Source: Caulobacter radicis
GTDB lineage: Bacteria > Pseudomonadota > Alphaproteobacteria > Caulobacterales > Caulobacteraceae
Direction of reading: 5' to 3'
DNA: 64,000 nt
Assembly (NCBI RefSeq): GCF_003094615.1
Contig: NZ_QDKO01000010.1
Location: 186,001 to 250,000, forward strand
Positions 19,308 through 28,155 of the stretch are shown piece by piece; within the stretch, counting starts at the first letter, position 1; every line of letters begins with the position of its first letter. The position numbers and the translations under genes are program-made. The notes under the pieces were generated by a model. The model was given only the letters and a program-made list of their open reading frames with translations, was not told the DNA's origin and did no database searches.

Positions 19308-19895
19308 TCAGCCTCGCTTCAGGTCTTGCGAACGGGCGGCGCGCAGGGCGGCCAGGCGCTCGTCGACGCGATGGCCGCGGGCCAGGCGTTCCAGCTCCGA
19401 CAGCTTGGCGCCGCGCGCCAGCTCGGCGTCGGTGGGCGGCTGCGGGGCCTTGGCGCGGGCGGCCGTCAGGTCGGTCAGGTCCTCGGCCATTTCGCGGCGG
19501 GTGGCCTGCAGGGCGGCGAGGTAGCCTTCCAGTTCGGCCTGGCGCTGGGCGGCGTCGGCCACGGCGGTCTCCAGCACCGGGACCTGGGCCTCGATGTCCA
19601 GCTGGTGCTCCAGCGCGGCGCGGATCAGGTCCTCGCGGTCCTGGCTCAGGGCCAGCTCGATCTGGGCCGACAGGTCGTCATGGCGGCTGGACTGTTCGGT
19701 CAGGCGCTTGGCGGACAGGTGGCGGGCGGCGATGGCGCGGCCGAGCTCGGCGCGCACCTCGTCGATCGCCTGGTCGACCTCGCGCAGCGCCTGCTGGCCC
19801 AGCGCGTCGGGCATCACCTCTTCCAGGGCGTCGATCAGGGCGTGGGCGCCGCCGCTGACGATGCGTCCCACTCGGGCGCGCAGGGTATCTGCCAT
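19308..19895 (-). CDS. PspA/IM30-family protein
   Basis: The 195-residue protein is almost entirely helical: ARVGRIVSGGAHALIDALEE at the N-terminus, then a long Ala/Glu/Leu coiled coil through ALREVDQAIDEVRAELGRAI and LAALQATRREMAEDLTDL. The N-terminal region and helical layout match PspA/IM30/Vipp1, peripheral proteins that coat damaged inner membrane in ESCRT-III-like assemblies. It is shorter than E. coli PspA (222 residues). It is the second gene of the RHH/PspA/YqiJ/flotillin operon. Confidence 0.82.
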   Translation of the reverse strand: MADTLRARVGRIVSGGAHALIDALEEVMPDALGQQALREVDQAIDEVRAELGRAIAARHLSAKRLTEQSSRHDDLSAQIELALSQDREDLIRAALEHQLDIEAQVPVLETAVADAAQRQAELEGYLAALQATRREMAEDLTDLTAARAKAPQPPTDAELARGAKLSELERLARGHRVDERLAALRAARSQDLKRG

Positions 19896-19905
19896 CGGGT
19901 CCTCG

Positions 19906-20424
19906 TCAGGCGTTCGTCGGCCGGTCGGCCGTGGCGGTGATCAGGCGGGTCAGCTCGCCCAGGGCGGCGACGCGGCGGGAGACGATCGTCGGATCGTAGG
20001 CGGGGGCGCTGGGAGTGACGCCCCAGCGCAGCATCTGCTCGGTCAGGCGCGCGGCGCAGTCGACGAGGCGCGCCTCGTGGCGGGCCAGGGCCTGTGGATC
20101 CGCGCCCGCCAGCTCGGCCGGAGCGGCCAGCAGCACGGCCAGCATCTCCTCGACGGCGGTGGTCAGGGCCAGGGCGACGGTGGAGTGGCGGTCGGACGCC
20201 AGCTCGGCCGCGCGCAGGGCCTTCAGGGCCGGGGCGGCGATGTCGTGGGCGGCGGCCAGGGCGGCGTCCCAGCCGGCCGGCGTCTCGGCGCGGCGGCGGG
20301 CCTGGCGGATCAGGCCGCGCACCTTGTCGCTGGCCGTGATGGCGCCCTCCAGTTCGAGACCGGCGAGAAAAAGGGCGTCCTCTTCGGACAACCTTACACT
20401 CAAGGGCGTGTTCAGTGCGACCAT
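19906..20424 (-). CDS. Putative ribbon-helix-helix protein heading the PspA/flotillin operon
   Basis: The first 45 residues read like a ribbon-helix-helix unit: a short strand (TPLSVRLSEEDALFLAG) and two helices (ITASDKVRGLIRQARRRAE). The remaining ~125 residues are helical (ALKALRAAELASDRHS, LTTAVEEMLAVLLAA), with no recognised family. It could be the operon regulator or a PspA partner. Start chosen at MVALNTPLSVRL; a GTG at 20469 would extend it by 15 residues. The gap to pspA is ten bases. Confidence 0.6.
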   Translation of the reverse strand: MVALNTPLSVRLSEEDALFLAGLELEGAITASDKVRGLIRQARRRAETPAGWDAALAAAHDIAAPALKALRAAELASDRHSTVALALTTAVEEMLAVLLAAPAELAGADPQALARHEARLVDCAARLTEQMLRWGVTPSAPAYDPTIVSRRVAALGELTRLITATADRPTNA

Positions 20425-20785
20425 GAGTGGCAATGTGGGGCGTTGTAATACGTTTGTAAACAGCTGCACCTTTCAGCCGGAGATTACATCTTCGTCATGT
20501 GCTCGCCGTTTGGTTCGCGCCGCTTTGCCGCCGCCACGGACGCGGGTCGCGACGCACGGCGCTTGAGTCGCGGTCTCGTTCGCTCTGGATCAAGTTCCTT
20601 GGTCCCGGCGTGGGCGAAAGCCGCGCAGAGGGGGGCAAATCGTGGGCGTCTCGAACATTTTGAGTGAAATTACAGATGCCGCCCCGGACGCCGGGAACGG
20701 GGCGAGGCGATGGTTTCTCCAAGAGGCGTCGCTCTGGGGATAACCGCCGAGGGCGGGAGTGCGACGGCCTTGAACGAGGACCGTC
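20425..20785. other. Divergent intergenic region, 361 bp
   Basis: This separates the membrane-stress operon (minus) from the catabolic operon (plus). It holds GTTTGTAAAC (20452-20461, an interrupted palindrome near the start of the first minus-strand gene) and a GC hairpin (CGCCCCG ... CGGGGCG, about 20684-20706). The stretch GAACATTTTGAGTGAAATTAC is locally AT-rich and may hold a promoter. I saw no riboswitch signature and no further gene. Confidence 0.5.
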
Positions 20786-23194
20786 ATGTCGAACCAAGGA
20801 ATGCTGCTCGCGGGCTGTTCCGCCGCCGTTCTGCTCGCCCTGGCCGGCGCCGCCCACGCGGCCGAGCCGGATCCCGTCGCGACCGCGCCGGACGCCGTCG
20901 ACGAGATCGTGGTGCGGGCCCGCGACAAGGCCGGCCTGATCGAGAAGGAACCCAACAACACCGTCTTCGGCCTCGACAAGCCGCTGATCGAGACGCCGCG
21001 CTCGGCCAGCTTCGTGTCGGACCTGACGCTGCAGCGCTACGGCATCGAGACCATCGACGGCCTGACGGCGGTGTCTCCGGGGACCTATACGGCCAGCTTC
21101 TACGGCGTGCCCGGCGCGCTTAACGTTCGCGGCACCCTGGCCGAGAACTATTTCCGCGGCTTCAAGCGCATCGAGAACCGCGGCACCTACTCGACGCCGA
21201 TCGGGGCTGCCGACCAGATCCAGATCGTGCGCGGCCCGCCGACCCCGATCTACGGCTCGGGCAAGGTCGGCGGCATGCTGAACTTCATCCCGAAATCCGG
21301 GAAGGGCGAGGGCGGCTATCTCTCCGAAACCCAGGGCGAGGTCACGGCCACCTACGGCAGCTACAACCGCAAGAACGCCACGGCCCAGGTCGGCCTGCCG
21401 GTGAACCTCGGCGACGTGGTCGGTGGCGTCCACGTCTATGGCGAGGTCGAGGACAGCCACAGCTATTACAAGGGCGTCTATCCGCGCAGGCAGACCCTGC
21501 AGGTGTCGTCCGATTTCGACCTGGGGAACGGCTGGAGCACCGCAATCGGCGGCATGCTCTACCGCTCTAAGGGCGACGTGCAGACGCCGGGCTGGAACCG
21601 CCTGACGCAAGACCTGATCGACAGCGGAACCTACATCACCGGCCGGGATACGAGCCTGGTCGACGCCGACGGCAACGGTCGCCTGACGCCCAGCGAGATC
21701 GGCTTCTACCCCTACGCCAGCGCCATGTACCTGGCCTATTACGGCTTCCCCGACAGCGACGCCAAGCACACGCTGGACACCGGCGTCGGCACGACCAAGC
21801 TGTCGCCGCGCACGGTCTACATCTCGAGCGCCGACTTCTCGAAGACGCAGACCAACACGCTCTATTTCGACGTCGCCAAGGAGCTGTCGGCCGACAGCTC
21901 GATCAAGCTTCAGCTGTTCTACGACGCCCTGGAGAACAAGCGCTTCGTCTCCTACGGCTATCCGGCCTGGTTCGACAGCGACGTCTGGGAAGCCCGCCTG
22001 ACCTGGAACTTCGCCAACGAATTCCTCGACGGCGCGGTCAAGGCCAAGTCGTTCGTCGGCGCCTCGTACCGCGCCTTCGACGGTCGCCGGCGCGAAAGCT
22101 ACAACAGCGGCCTGATCGCGCTGGACCGCCGCGACATCGCCTTCGGCGCCACCCCCACCGACCTGATCGGCAGCCCCTTCAATCCGGGCGACGGCGTGGC
22201 TTGGGAGAACGACAACCGCTCGGAATGGACTCAAGCCGGCCTCTTCTTCACCACCGACATCATGGTCGGCGAGAAGCTGAACCTGATGCTGGGCGGCCGC
22301 TACGACGACTACGACGTCACCTCGGAAGACACCGGCTTCCTTTCGTACACCGTGGCCGGCAAGCAGAACGCCTCGAAGGGCAAGGGGACCTACACCGCCA
22401 GCGCCACCTACAAGGCCCCGTTCAGCCTGATGCCCTACATCACCTACGCCAAGGCCAGCGCGCTGGAGATGAGCCAGGCCGGCGACATCGCCCCGGGGCT
22501 GGTGGCCGACGCCGGCGACGCCTGGCTGTCGGAAGGCGACCTGGCCGAAGCCGGGGTGAAGTTCCAGTGGTTGCAGGGCACGCTGGTCGGCTCGCTGGCC
22601 GGCTATCGCCAGAACCGCACCCAGCTGACCGGCATCACCCAGACCCCGACCGGCACCCGCGCCAAGGGCGTGGAGCTGGAGGTCCGCTGGCTGGCCAGCG
22701 AGCATTTCAGCTTCACCTTCTCGGGCAACACCCAGCACACCACGGTCAAGGGTCCCGACACCTCGTTCCAGTACGTGCCGGTCCACACCGTCGGCATCGG
22801 CGGGGCCAACGGCTTTGGCGGCTCCTACGTGGTCTGGAGCTTCGCCAGCGTCCGGCCGGGCGACTACGACTACACCCTGATCCCCAAATCGGTGCTCAGC
22901 CTCTACGGCGCCTACACCTCCGACGCCTACGACTGGGGCAAGGTCTCGGCCACGCTCGGCGTGACCCGGGTGACCAAGACCTCGGGCACGGTTCCCGGCG
23001 CGGTGGTCTATCCGGACTACGCCGTGGCCAGCGGCTCGGTCGCCTACGAGTACGGGCCGTACACCGCCACGCTCAACGTCGATAACCTGCTGGACAAGCT
23101 CTACTTCACGCCCGTCGGCGACACCTACGCCAACCTGGCGGCCCTGCCGTCCAAGGGCCGCGAGTGGCGGGTGACCCTGTCCCGGAAGTTCTAG
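20786..23194 (+). CDS. TonB-dependent outer-membrane receptor
   Basis: The 802-residue protein has a signal peptide (SAAVLLALAGAAHA), a TonB-box-like DEIVVRARD, a plug domain (DKPLIETPRSASFVSDLTLQ, YFRGFKRIENRG, IQIVRGPPTPIYGSGKVGG) and a 22-strand-type barrel ending in the terminal Phe (WRVTLSRKF). LDNLLDKLYF near the end is the usual NVDNLLDK motif. It transports a bulky or scarce ligand across the outer membrane using the proton motive force. As first gene of the operon with an MFS permease and oxidative enzymes it probably imports their substrate rather than a siderophore. A DADGNGRLTPSE loop resembles a calcium-binding EF-hand. Confidence 0.93.
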   Translation: MSNQGMLLAGCSAAVLLALAGAAHAAEPDPVATAPDAVDEIVVRARDKAGLIEKEPNNTVFGLDKPLIETPRSASFVSDLTLQRYGIETIDGLTAVSPGTYTASFYGVPGALNVRGTLAENYFRGFKRIENRGTYSTPIGAADQIQIVRGPPTPIYGSGKVGGMLNFIPKSGKGEGGYLSETQGEVTATYGSYNRKNATAQVGLPVNLGDVVGGVHVYGEVEDSHSYYKGVYPRRQTLQVSSDFDLGNGWSTAIGGMLYRSKGDVQTPGWNRLTQDLIDSGTYITGRDTSLVDADGNGRLTPSEIGFYPYASAMYLAYYGFPDSDAKHTLDTGVGTTKLSPRTVYISSADFSKTQTNTLYFDVAKELSADSSIKLQLFYDALENKRFVSYGYPAWFDSDVWEARLTWNFANEFLDGAVKAKSFVGASYRAFDGRRRESYNSGLIALDRRDIAFGATPTDLIGSPFNPGDGVAWENDNRSEWTQAGLFFTTDIMVGEKLNLMLGGRYDDYDVTSEDTGFLSYTVAGKQNASKGKGTYTASATYKAPFSLMPYITYAKASALEMSQAGDIAPGLVADAGDAWLSEGDLAEAGVKFQWLQGTLVGSLAGYRQNRTQLTGITQTPTGTRAKGVELEVRWLASEHFSFTFSGNTQHTTVKGPDTSFQYVPVHTVGIGGANGFGGSYVVWSFASVRPGDYDYTLIPKSVLSLYGAYTSDAYDWGKVSATLGVTRVTKTSGTVPGAVVYPDYAVASGSVAYEYGPYTATLNVDNLLDKLYFTPVGDTYANLAALPSKGREWRVTLSRKF

Positions 23195-23260
23195 TCCCCT
23201 GCGGCGCGCTCGCTGCAACGGGCGCGTCGCTCCTTGTCCTGTTCTCCAAGGAGTCCTGCC

Positions 23261-24556
23261 ATGTCGACCTCCCCCTGGCGTCCCTGGCTGATCCTGTCGG
23301 TCTTCGCCCTGCTGCTGTTCCTGATCACCGCCTCGACCTTCTCGTCGCTGGGCGTGGTGTTGCCGGCGATGATCAAGGAGCAGGGCTGGGGCTTTGGCCC
23401 GGCCTTCCTGGGCTTCACCCTGCTGGGGGCGTTCTGCGGCGGCTCGTCGTGGCTGCCGGCCCTGCTGATCCGCAAGCTCGGCGTGAGGCTGACCATAGTC
23501 GCCGGCTCGGCGGTGATGGTGGCGGGCTTCTCGTGCCTGGCCGCGACGCCGGGCCTGGCGGTCTACCTGGTCGGCACGGCCCTGCTGGGCGTCGGCTACC
23601 AGATGATGGCCCTGATCCCCGGCACCCACGTGCTGGGCATGCTGTTCAAGAAGCGGGCCCTGCCGTTCGGCATCTATTTCACCATCGGCTCGCTGGGCGG
23701 CGTCGTCGGCCCGTGGATGGCGCTGTCGGGCATGGAGATCGCCGGCGGCGCCTGGCGGCCCTACTGGTGGATGCAGGCGGCCGCCTCGCTGGTGGTGGGC
23801 CTGGTCTGCACGGCCCTTGTCGGCAGCAAGGCCTGGCTGGCCGCCGCCGCCGCCGAGACCGACAAGGCCGTGGCCGAAGAGATCGAGAACGCGCCGGCGA
23901 CCAGCAAGGTCTATCGCACCGCCGTCGATTGGACGGTGAAGGAAGCCGTCCGCACTCCGCAGTTCTGGGTGATCCTGGCGGCCTATTTCGCCCACCTGCT
24001 GGGCGGGGTCACCGCCGTCAGCCTGGCGCCGAGCCACTTCGGCGAGCTGGGCGTGCCGGCCACCGTCGCCATCGCCGCGATCAGCCTGGAGTCGCTGATG
24101 CAGGTGGCCGCCCGGGCCGGCGGCGGTCTCGTCGGCGACCGCATCGACCCGCGCTGGCTGCTGGCGGGCGCGCAAGGGGTGATGGCCGTCGGCCTGCTGG
24201 CCCTGACCCACGCCACCAGCTGGCCGGTGATGATGGTGTTCGCCGTCGGGGTGGGGATCGGCTTTGGCCTGACCGTGCTGGCCGTCAGCATCCTGCTGCT
24301 CAACTACTACGGCCGGAAGAACAACCTCGAGCTCTTCGCGATGGTCTGCCTGGTCGGCGCCGTCTCGGCCCTGGGACCGGTGATCGGCGGCCTGATGCGC
24401 GATCAGCTGGGCGGCTTCGCCCCCACCTTCCAGCTCTTCGCCGCGGTGATCGGCCTGATCTTCGTCGCGGCCCTGTTCATGCGCCCGCCGCGCAAGGCCG
24501 TCGAGGCCGAGCCTGTCGGCGAGCCCGTTCCCACCCTGCTGCAAGACGCCGCCTAG
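23261..24556 (+). CDS. MFS transporter of the catabolic operon
   Basis: The 431-residue protein has about twelve membrane helices. ATG 23261 is preceded by AAGGAG seven bases upstream. It shows an MFS layout with a central cytoplasmic loop (AAAAETDKAVAEEIENAPATS) between helices 6 and 7, and LLSYYG-like NYYGRKNNLELF in the second half, as in monocarboxylate/oxalate-type (OFA-like) permeases. It lies between the receptor and the monooxygenase, 66 bases after the former, and most likely moves the same substrate through the inner membrane. Confidence 0.88.
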   Translation: MSTSPWRPWLILSVFALLLFLITASTFSSLGVVLPAMIKEQGWGFGPAFLGFTLLGAFCGGSSWLPALLIRKLGVRLTIVAGSAVMVAGFSCLAATPGLAVYLVGTALLGVGYQMMALIPGTHVLGMLFKKRALPFGIYFTIGSLGGVVGPWMALSGMEIAGGAWRPYWWMQAAASLVVGLVCTALVGSKAWLAAAAAETDKAVAEEIENAPATSKVYRTAVDWTVKEAVRTPQFWVILAAYFAHLLGGVTAVSLAPSHFGELGVPATVAIAAISLESLMQVAARAGGGLVGDRIDPRWLLAGAQGVMAVGLLALTHATSWPVMMVFAVGVGIGFGLTVLAVSILLLNYYGRKNNLELFAMVCLVGAVSALGPVIGGLMRDQLGGFAPTFQLFAAVIGLIFVAALFMRPPRKAVEAEPVGEPVPTLLQDAA

Positions 24557-24562
24557 CCGAGG

Positions 24563-25636
24563 ATGCCCGCCATGTTCCACAGCCCTTCCAAGCACAAGGA
24601 CTTCGGGGTGTTCCTGCCGGTGGCCAACGGCGGCTGGATCATCTCCAAGACCACCCCCGTCCTCGACGGCCTCTATGCGACCAACAAGGCCGCCGCCGTG
24701 AAGGCCGACGAGGTCGGCATGGACTTCGTCATGTCGATGGGCAAGTTCCGCGGCTTCGGCGGCGAGACCGACCACTGGGGCACGGCCCTGGAGTCGGTGA
24801 CGATGATGGCCGGCATCGCCGAGGCCACCAGGAACGTCCGCATCTGGGCCACCATCCACCCGCTGCTGCAGAACCCGGCCGTGGCCGCCAAGATGATCGC
24901 CACCCTGGACCACATCAGCGGCGGCCGCGCGGGCCTCAACATCGTGGCCGGCGCCTATCGCGGCGAGTTCGCCCAGATGGGGGCCTGGGACGACGCCCTG
25001 ACCCACGACGACCGCTACGTCCTGACCGAGGAGTGGACGAAGATCGTCAAGCGCCTGTGGAGCGAGGACAGTGTCGATTTCGACGGCAAGTTCTTCACGA
25101 TGAAGGACTGCCAGTCCAAGCCCAAGCCGCTGTCCAAGCCGCGTCCGGAGCTGATCTGCGCGGGCATGAGCGACCGGGGCTTCCAGTTTTCGGTGCGCGA
25201 GGCCGACGTCTGCTTCATCGGCGGCCGCACGCCCGAAGAGCGCCGCGACGCCAGCCGCCGGGCCAAGATCGCCGCCGAGGGCATGGGCAAGACCATCAAG
25301 ACCTACGCCATGTGCACCGTCGTCCACGCCGAGAGCGACGCCGGCGCCGAGGCCCTCGTTCAGCGCTACAAGGGCGGGGCCGACATGGGCGCGATCCTGG
25401 CCATGCTGGAAAGCTGGGGCGTGCCGGCCGAGAAGCTGTCGACCGTCGCCGCCCAGCAGGGCGCGTTCATGACCCACACCGTGGTCGGCTCGCCCGCCAC
25501 CTGCGCCGAGCAGGTTCAGGCCTTCGTCACCGACTGCGAGCTGGACGGGCTGATGCTGATCTTCCCCGACTATGTGGAGGGCCTCTCCATGTTCGGCTCG
25601 GAGATCCTGCCGGGCCTGCGCTCGGTGTTCTCGTGA
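24563..25636 (+). CDS. RutA-like flavin-dependent monooxygenase (LLM class)
   Basis: The 357-residue protein aligns by eye with RutA, the pyrimidine monooxygenase that opens uracil via a flavin N5-oxide or peroxide. It has FGVFLPVANGGWIIS, GMDFVMSMGKFRGFGG, ATIHPLLQNPAVAAKMIATL, DHISGGRAGLNIVAGAYRGEF, and FDGKFFTMKDCQSKPKPLSKP followed by LICAGMSDRGFQFS. Related enzymes (DszA, EmoA/NtaA, RcaE, HcbA1) attack varied N- or S-containing rings. RutF-like and RutB-like partners are in the same operon. Substrate unknown; the lack of rutC, rutD and rutG argues against plain uracil use. Confidence 0.88.
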   Translation: MPAMFHSPSKHKDFGVFLPVANGGWIISKTTPVLDGLYATNKAAAVKADEVGMDFVMSMGKFRGFGGETDHWGTALESVTMMAGIAEATRNVRIWATIHPLLQNPAVAAKMIATLDHISGGRAGLNIVAGAYRGEFAQMGAWDDALTHDDRYVLTEEWTKIVKRLWSEDSVDFDGKFFTMKDCQSKPKPLSKPRPELICAGMSDRGFQFSVREADVCFIGGRTPEERRDASRRAKIAAEGMGKTIKTYAMCTVVHAESDAGAEALVQRYKGGADMGAILAMLESWGVPAEKLSTVAAQQGAFMTHTVVGSPATCAEQVQAFVTDCELDGLMLIFPDYVEGLSMFGSEILPGLRSVFS

Positions 25637-26265
25637 GCGGGCTGCCGGCCTGGATCGCGCCGGGCCGTACGGCGCTGGCGGTGATCGACATTCAGGTCGA
25701 CTTCGCCTCGCCCGACGGCCTGCTGGGCCAGTACGGCGTCGACATGGGCATGGCCGCGCCGGCCGTCGACGCGGCCGGTCGCCTGGTCGAGGCGGCGCGC
25801 GCGGCCGGCGTGCCTGTCGTGTTCGTCGGCCTGTTCACGTCGCCGGAAACCGACAGCCCGTCGTGGAACGAGCGCATGCGCCGGCGGGGCGGGGATCCCG
25901 ACAGCGAGGCGGCTCTGTGCCGCGTCGACCAGCCGGGCAGCGTCTTCCATGGTCCCCAGCCGGCCGAGGGCGACCTTGTGGTGGCCAAGACCCGCTACAG
26001 CGCCTTCGTCGGCACCGACTTCGACGCCCGCCTGAGGGCCATGGGCGTCGACACGCTCGTGGTCTGCGGCCTGACCACCGAGTGCTGCGTGGCGGCCACC
26101 GCCGCCGACGCCTTCGACCTCGATTACCACGTCTTCGTCGCCGCCGACGCCTGCGCGGCCTACGAGCCCGACCTGCACGAGGTCGCTCTGAAGACGATGG
26201 GGCTCAACACCGCGATCCTCACCGACAGCGTCGAGGTCGCCAAAGCCTGGAAGGAGGCCGCGTGA
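25633..26265 (+). CDS. Isochorismatase-family cysteine amidohydrolase (RutB-like)
   Basis: The 210-residue protein has the catalytic triad of the family: Asp in LAVIDIQVDF, Lys in VVAKTRYSAF and Cys in LTTECCVAATAADAF. Members hydrolyse N-carbamoyl or amide bonds (ureidoacrylate in the Rut pathway, maleamate in nicotinate breakdown). The GTG start overlaps the RutA-like stop by four bases (GTGA), so the two enzymes are translationally coupled and probably act in sequence. Confidence 0.92.
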   Translation: MSGLPAWIAPGRTALAVIDIQVDFASPDGLLGQYGVDMGMAAPAVDAAGRLVEAARAAGVPVVFVGLFTSPETDSPSWNERMRRRGGDPDSEAALCRVDQPGSVFHGPQPAEGDLVVAKTRYSAFVGTDFDARLRAMGVDTLVVCGLTTECCVAATAADAFDLDYHVFVAADACAAYEPDLHEVALKTMGLNTAILTDSVEVAKAWKEAA

Positions 26266-27650
26266 TGGCCGACGGGTTCGCCAACCTCGCGGGCGTCGCC
26301 GCCCCCTATGTCGTCACCGAGGCCGACCGGGCCGCCATCGCCGCTGCGATCAGCGAGGCCGAGATCGTCGAACTGGCCCTGACGCTGGGCAACATTCCCG
26401 CGCCCTCCGGCAAGGAGCTGGAGGCGGCGAATTACGTCTACGACTGGATGGCGCGTGAGGGCTTCTCGCCGCGCAAGGTCGGGGCCACGCCCGAGCGTCC
26501 CAACGTCATCGGCACGCACGGCGGCAAGGGTGTGGGCAAGAACCTGCTCTTCACCGCCCACCTCGATACCGAGGCGCCGACCTGGAACCCGGACCTGGAC
26601 GCCTACAAATACAGCCCCGCCACCCTGGCCAATCCCGAGTGGGAGAAGTGCTGGCTGGAGGACGGCAAGCTCTATGGCTATCCGATCGCCAACGACCGCG
26701 GGCCGATGGCCTGCTTTCTCATTGCCGCCAAGGCGCTGAAGGCCGCCGGCTACGAGCTGGCCGGCAAGATGTACCTGACCGCCTGCCCCGGCGAGATCGG
26801 CCCCGAGCCGATCGAGGAGCATCGCGGCGTCGCCTACATGGGCAAGGACATCGGCGCCCACTACCTGTTCCACCACGGCGGGGTGGCCCCCGACTACGCC
26901 ATCGCCGCCGAGGGCTGCGACTTCGGCCTGACCTGGGTGGGCTGCGGCTATGCGGTGTTTCGGATCACGATCTGGGGCGAGGGGGTGTTCACCCCGCTGC
27001 TGACCCATCCGGCCACGGCCGCCGAGCACCCCAACCCGCTCTACAAGATCGGCAAGCTGACGGAGGCCATCCACGCCTGGAGCGGCCAGTGGGAGAAGAC
27101 CAGCCTCTATGAGAGCCCCGGCGGCGTGGCCCAGCCCAAGTCGCAGCTGGCCTCGATCCGCGGCGGCATCCCCTACGCCTTCGGGGCGGGCACCGAGCGG
27201 GTGAACCTCTATCTGGAGGTGGGCCTCAACCCTCGCCAGCGGGTGGCCGACATCCAGCATTCGCTGGAAGCCATGGTCCGCGAGACCGGCGTCACGGGGA
27301 TCGAGATCGAGCCGGTGGTCGTGCGCCACGGTTTCGAGGCCGACGCCGCCGAGGTGGCCCCGCTGGTCGGGGCGGTGGACGTCGCCACCCAGCTGTCGCT
27401 GGGCCATCCGGTGGCCCGCGCGGCCAGCGTCTATTCCAGCATGTGGCGCGACCACAACGTCTTCAACATGCACCGCATCCCGGCCATCACCACGGGCTTC
27501 GCCCGCTGGCGGCCGACGCCGAAGGACCTGGTGGACAGCGCGCTCGTCTACGCCCTGACTGCCCTGGCCGTCTGCGGCCGCGCCGAGACGGGCGAGGCGA
27601 GCAACCGCGCCCCGCCGGTCTATGGCGACAACCCGTTCGGGGGCGAGTGA
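26265..27650 (+). CDS. M20-family metallo-amidohydrolase
   Basis: The 461-residue protein begins at an ATG that shares one base with the upstream stop. M20 metal ligands are visible: His and Asp in FTAHLDTEAP, Asp in NDRGPMACFL, Glu-containing CPGEIGPEP and AAEGCDFG, and a late His in WRDHNVFNMHRIP. The lid domain runs from about residue 220. M20 enzymes remove acyl groups from amino acids or hydrolyse carbamoyl compounds using two zinc ions. In this operon it probably cleaves a second amide bond after the isochorismatase-type step, a slot not found in the classical Rut pathway. Confidence 0.87.
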   Translation: MADGFANLAGVAAPYVVTEADRAAIAAAISEAEIVELALTLGNIPAPSGKELEAANYVYDWMAREGFSPRKVGATPERPNVIGTHGGKGVGKNLLFTAHLDTEAPTWNPDLDAYKYSPATLANPEWEKCWLEDGKLYGYPIANDRGPMACFLIAAKALKAAGYELAGKMYLTACPGEIGPEPIEEHRGVAYMGKDIGAHYLFHHGGVAPDYAIAAEGCDFGLTWVGCGYAVFRITIWGEGVFTPLLTHPATAAEHPNPLYKIGKLTEAIHAWSGQWEKTSLYESPGGVAQPKSQLASIRGGIPYAFGAGTERVNLYLEVGLNPRQRVADIQHSLEAMVRETGVTGIEIEPVVVRHGFEADAAEVAPLVGAVDVATQLSLGHPVARAASVYSSMWRDHNVFNMHRIPAITTGFARWRPTPKDLVDSALVYALTALAVCGRAETGEASNRAPPVYGDNPFGGE

Positions 27651-28144
27651 TGGGCGCGGCCCAGGCCCTGGAGGTTCCCGACGCCGCCCTGTTCCGCAAG
27701 GCGATGGGCGGCTTCGCGGCCGGCGTGACGGTGGTCACCACCGCGCTGGACGGACGGCTCAGCGGCACGACGGTCAGCGCGTTCTCGTCGCTGTCGATGG
27801 ATCCGCCGCTGGTGCTGGCCTGTCTCAAGCGCGGCAGCCGCACCCTCTCGGCCGTGCAGGAGGCCGGGGTGTTCTGCGTCAACATCCTGGCCGCCGACCA
27901 GGGCGAGCTGGCCTACGCCTTCGCCAAGTCGGGCTGCGACGAGCGCTTCGCCCTGGCGGCGCTCGAGCCCGGCGCCACCGCCGCCCCGGTGCTGGCCGGC
28001 TGCGTGGCGGTGGTCGAATGCGCGCTGCACGTCGCCCACGACGGCGGCGACCACGAGATCCTCGTCGGCCGGGTCGCCTCAGTCCGCATCAACGAGTCCA
28101 AGCCGCCGCTCGTCTACGTGCGCGGCCAGTTCCTTAAATCCTGA
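27650..28144 (+). CDS. Flavin reductase (RutF/HpaC-like) for the two-component monooxygenase
   Basis: The 164-residue protein is a flavin-reductase-like split barrel: FRKAMGGFAAGVTVVTT, GTTVSAFSSLSMDPPLVLACL, VFCVNILAADQGELAYAFA and ILVGRVASVRI. It would supply reduced FMN to the RutA-like enzyme encoded two genes upstream. Start ATG shares one base with the previous stop, showing tight coupling. Family assignment is firm; its pairing with RutA-like is inference from context. Confidence 0.92.
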   Translation: MGAAQALEVPDAALFRKAMGGFAAGVTVVTTALDGRLSGTTVSAFSSLSMDPPLVLACLKRGSRTLSAVQEAGVFCVNILAADQGELAYAFAKSGCDERFALAALEPGATAAPVLAGCVAVVECALHVAHDGGDHEILVGRVASVRINESKPPLVYVRGQFLKS

Positions 28145-28155
28145 GAGAGCGTGAG

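Noticed and set aside
20600..20785. Possible riboswitch before the TonB receptor
   Set aside because: The GC hairpin lacks conserved cobalamin, FMN, TPP or SAM-II boxes.
20495..25477. Open reading frame of 1660 codons on the minus strand
   Set aside because: It runs opposite to clear receptor, permease and RutA-like genes; its translation is Arg/Gly/Asp/His-rich without domains, a GC-skew shadow.
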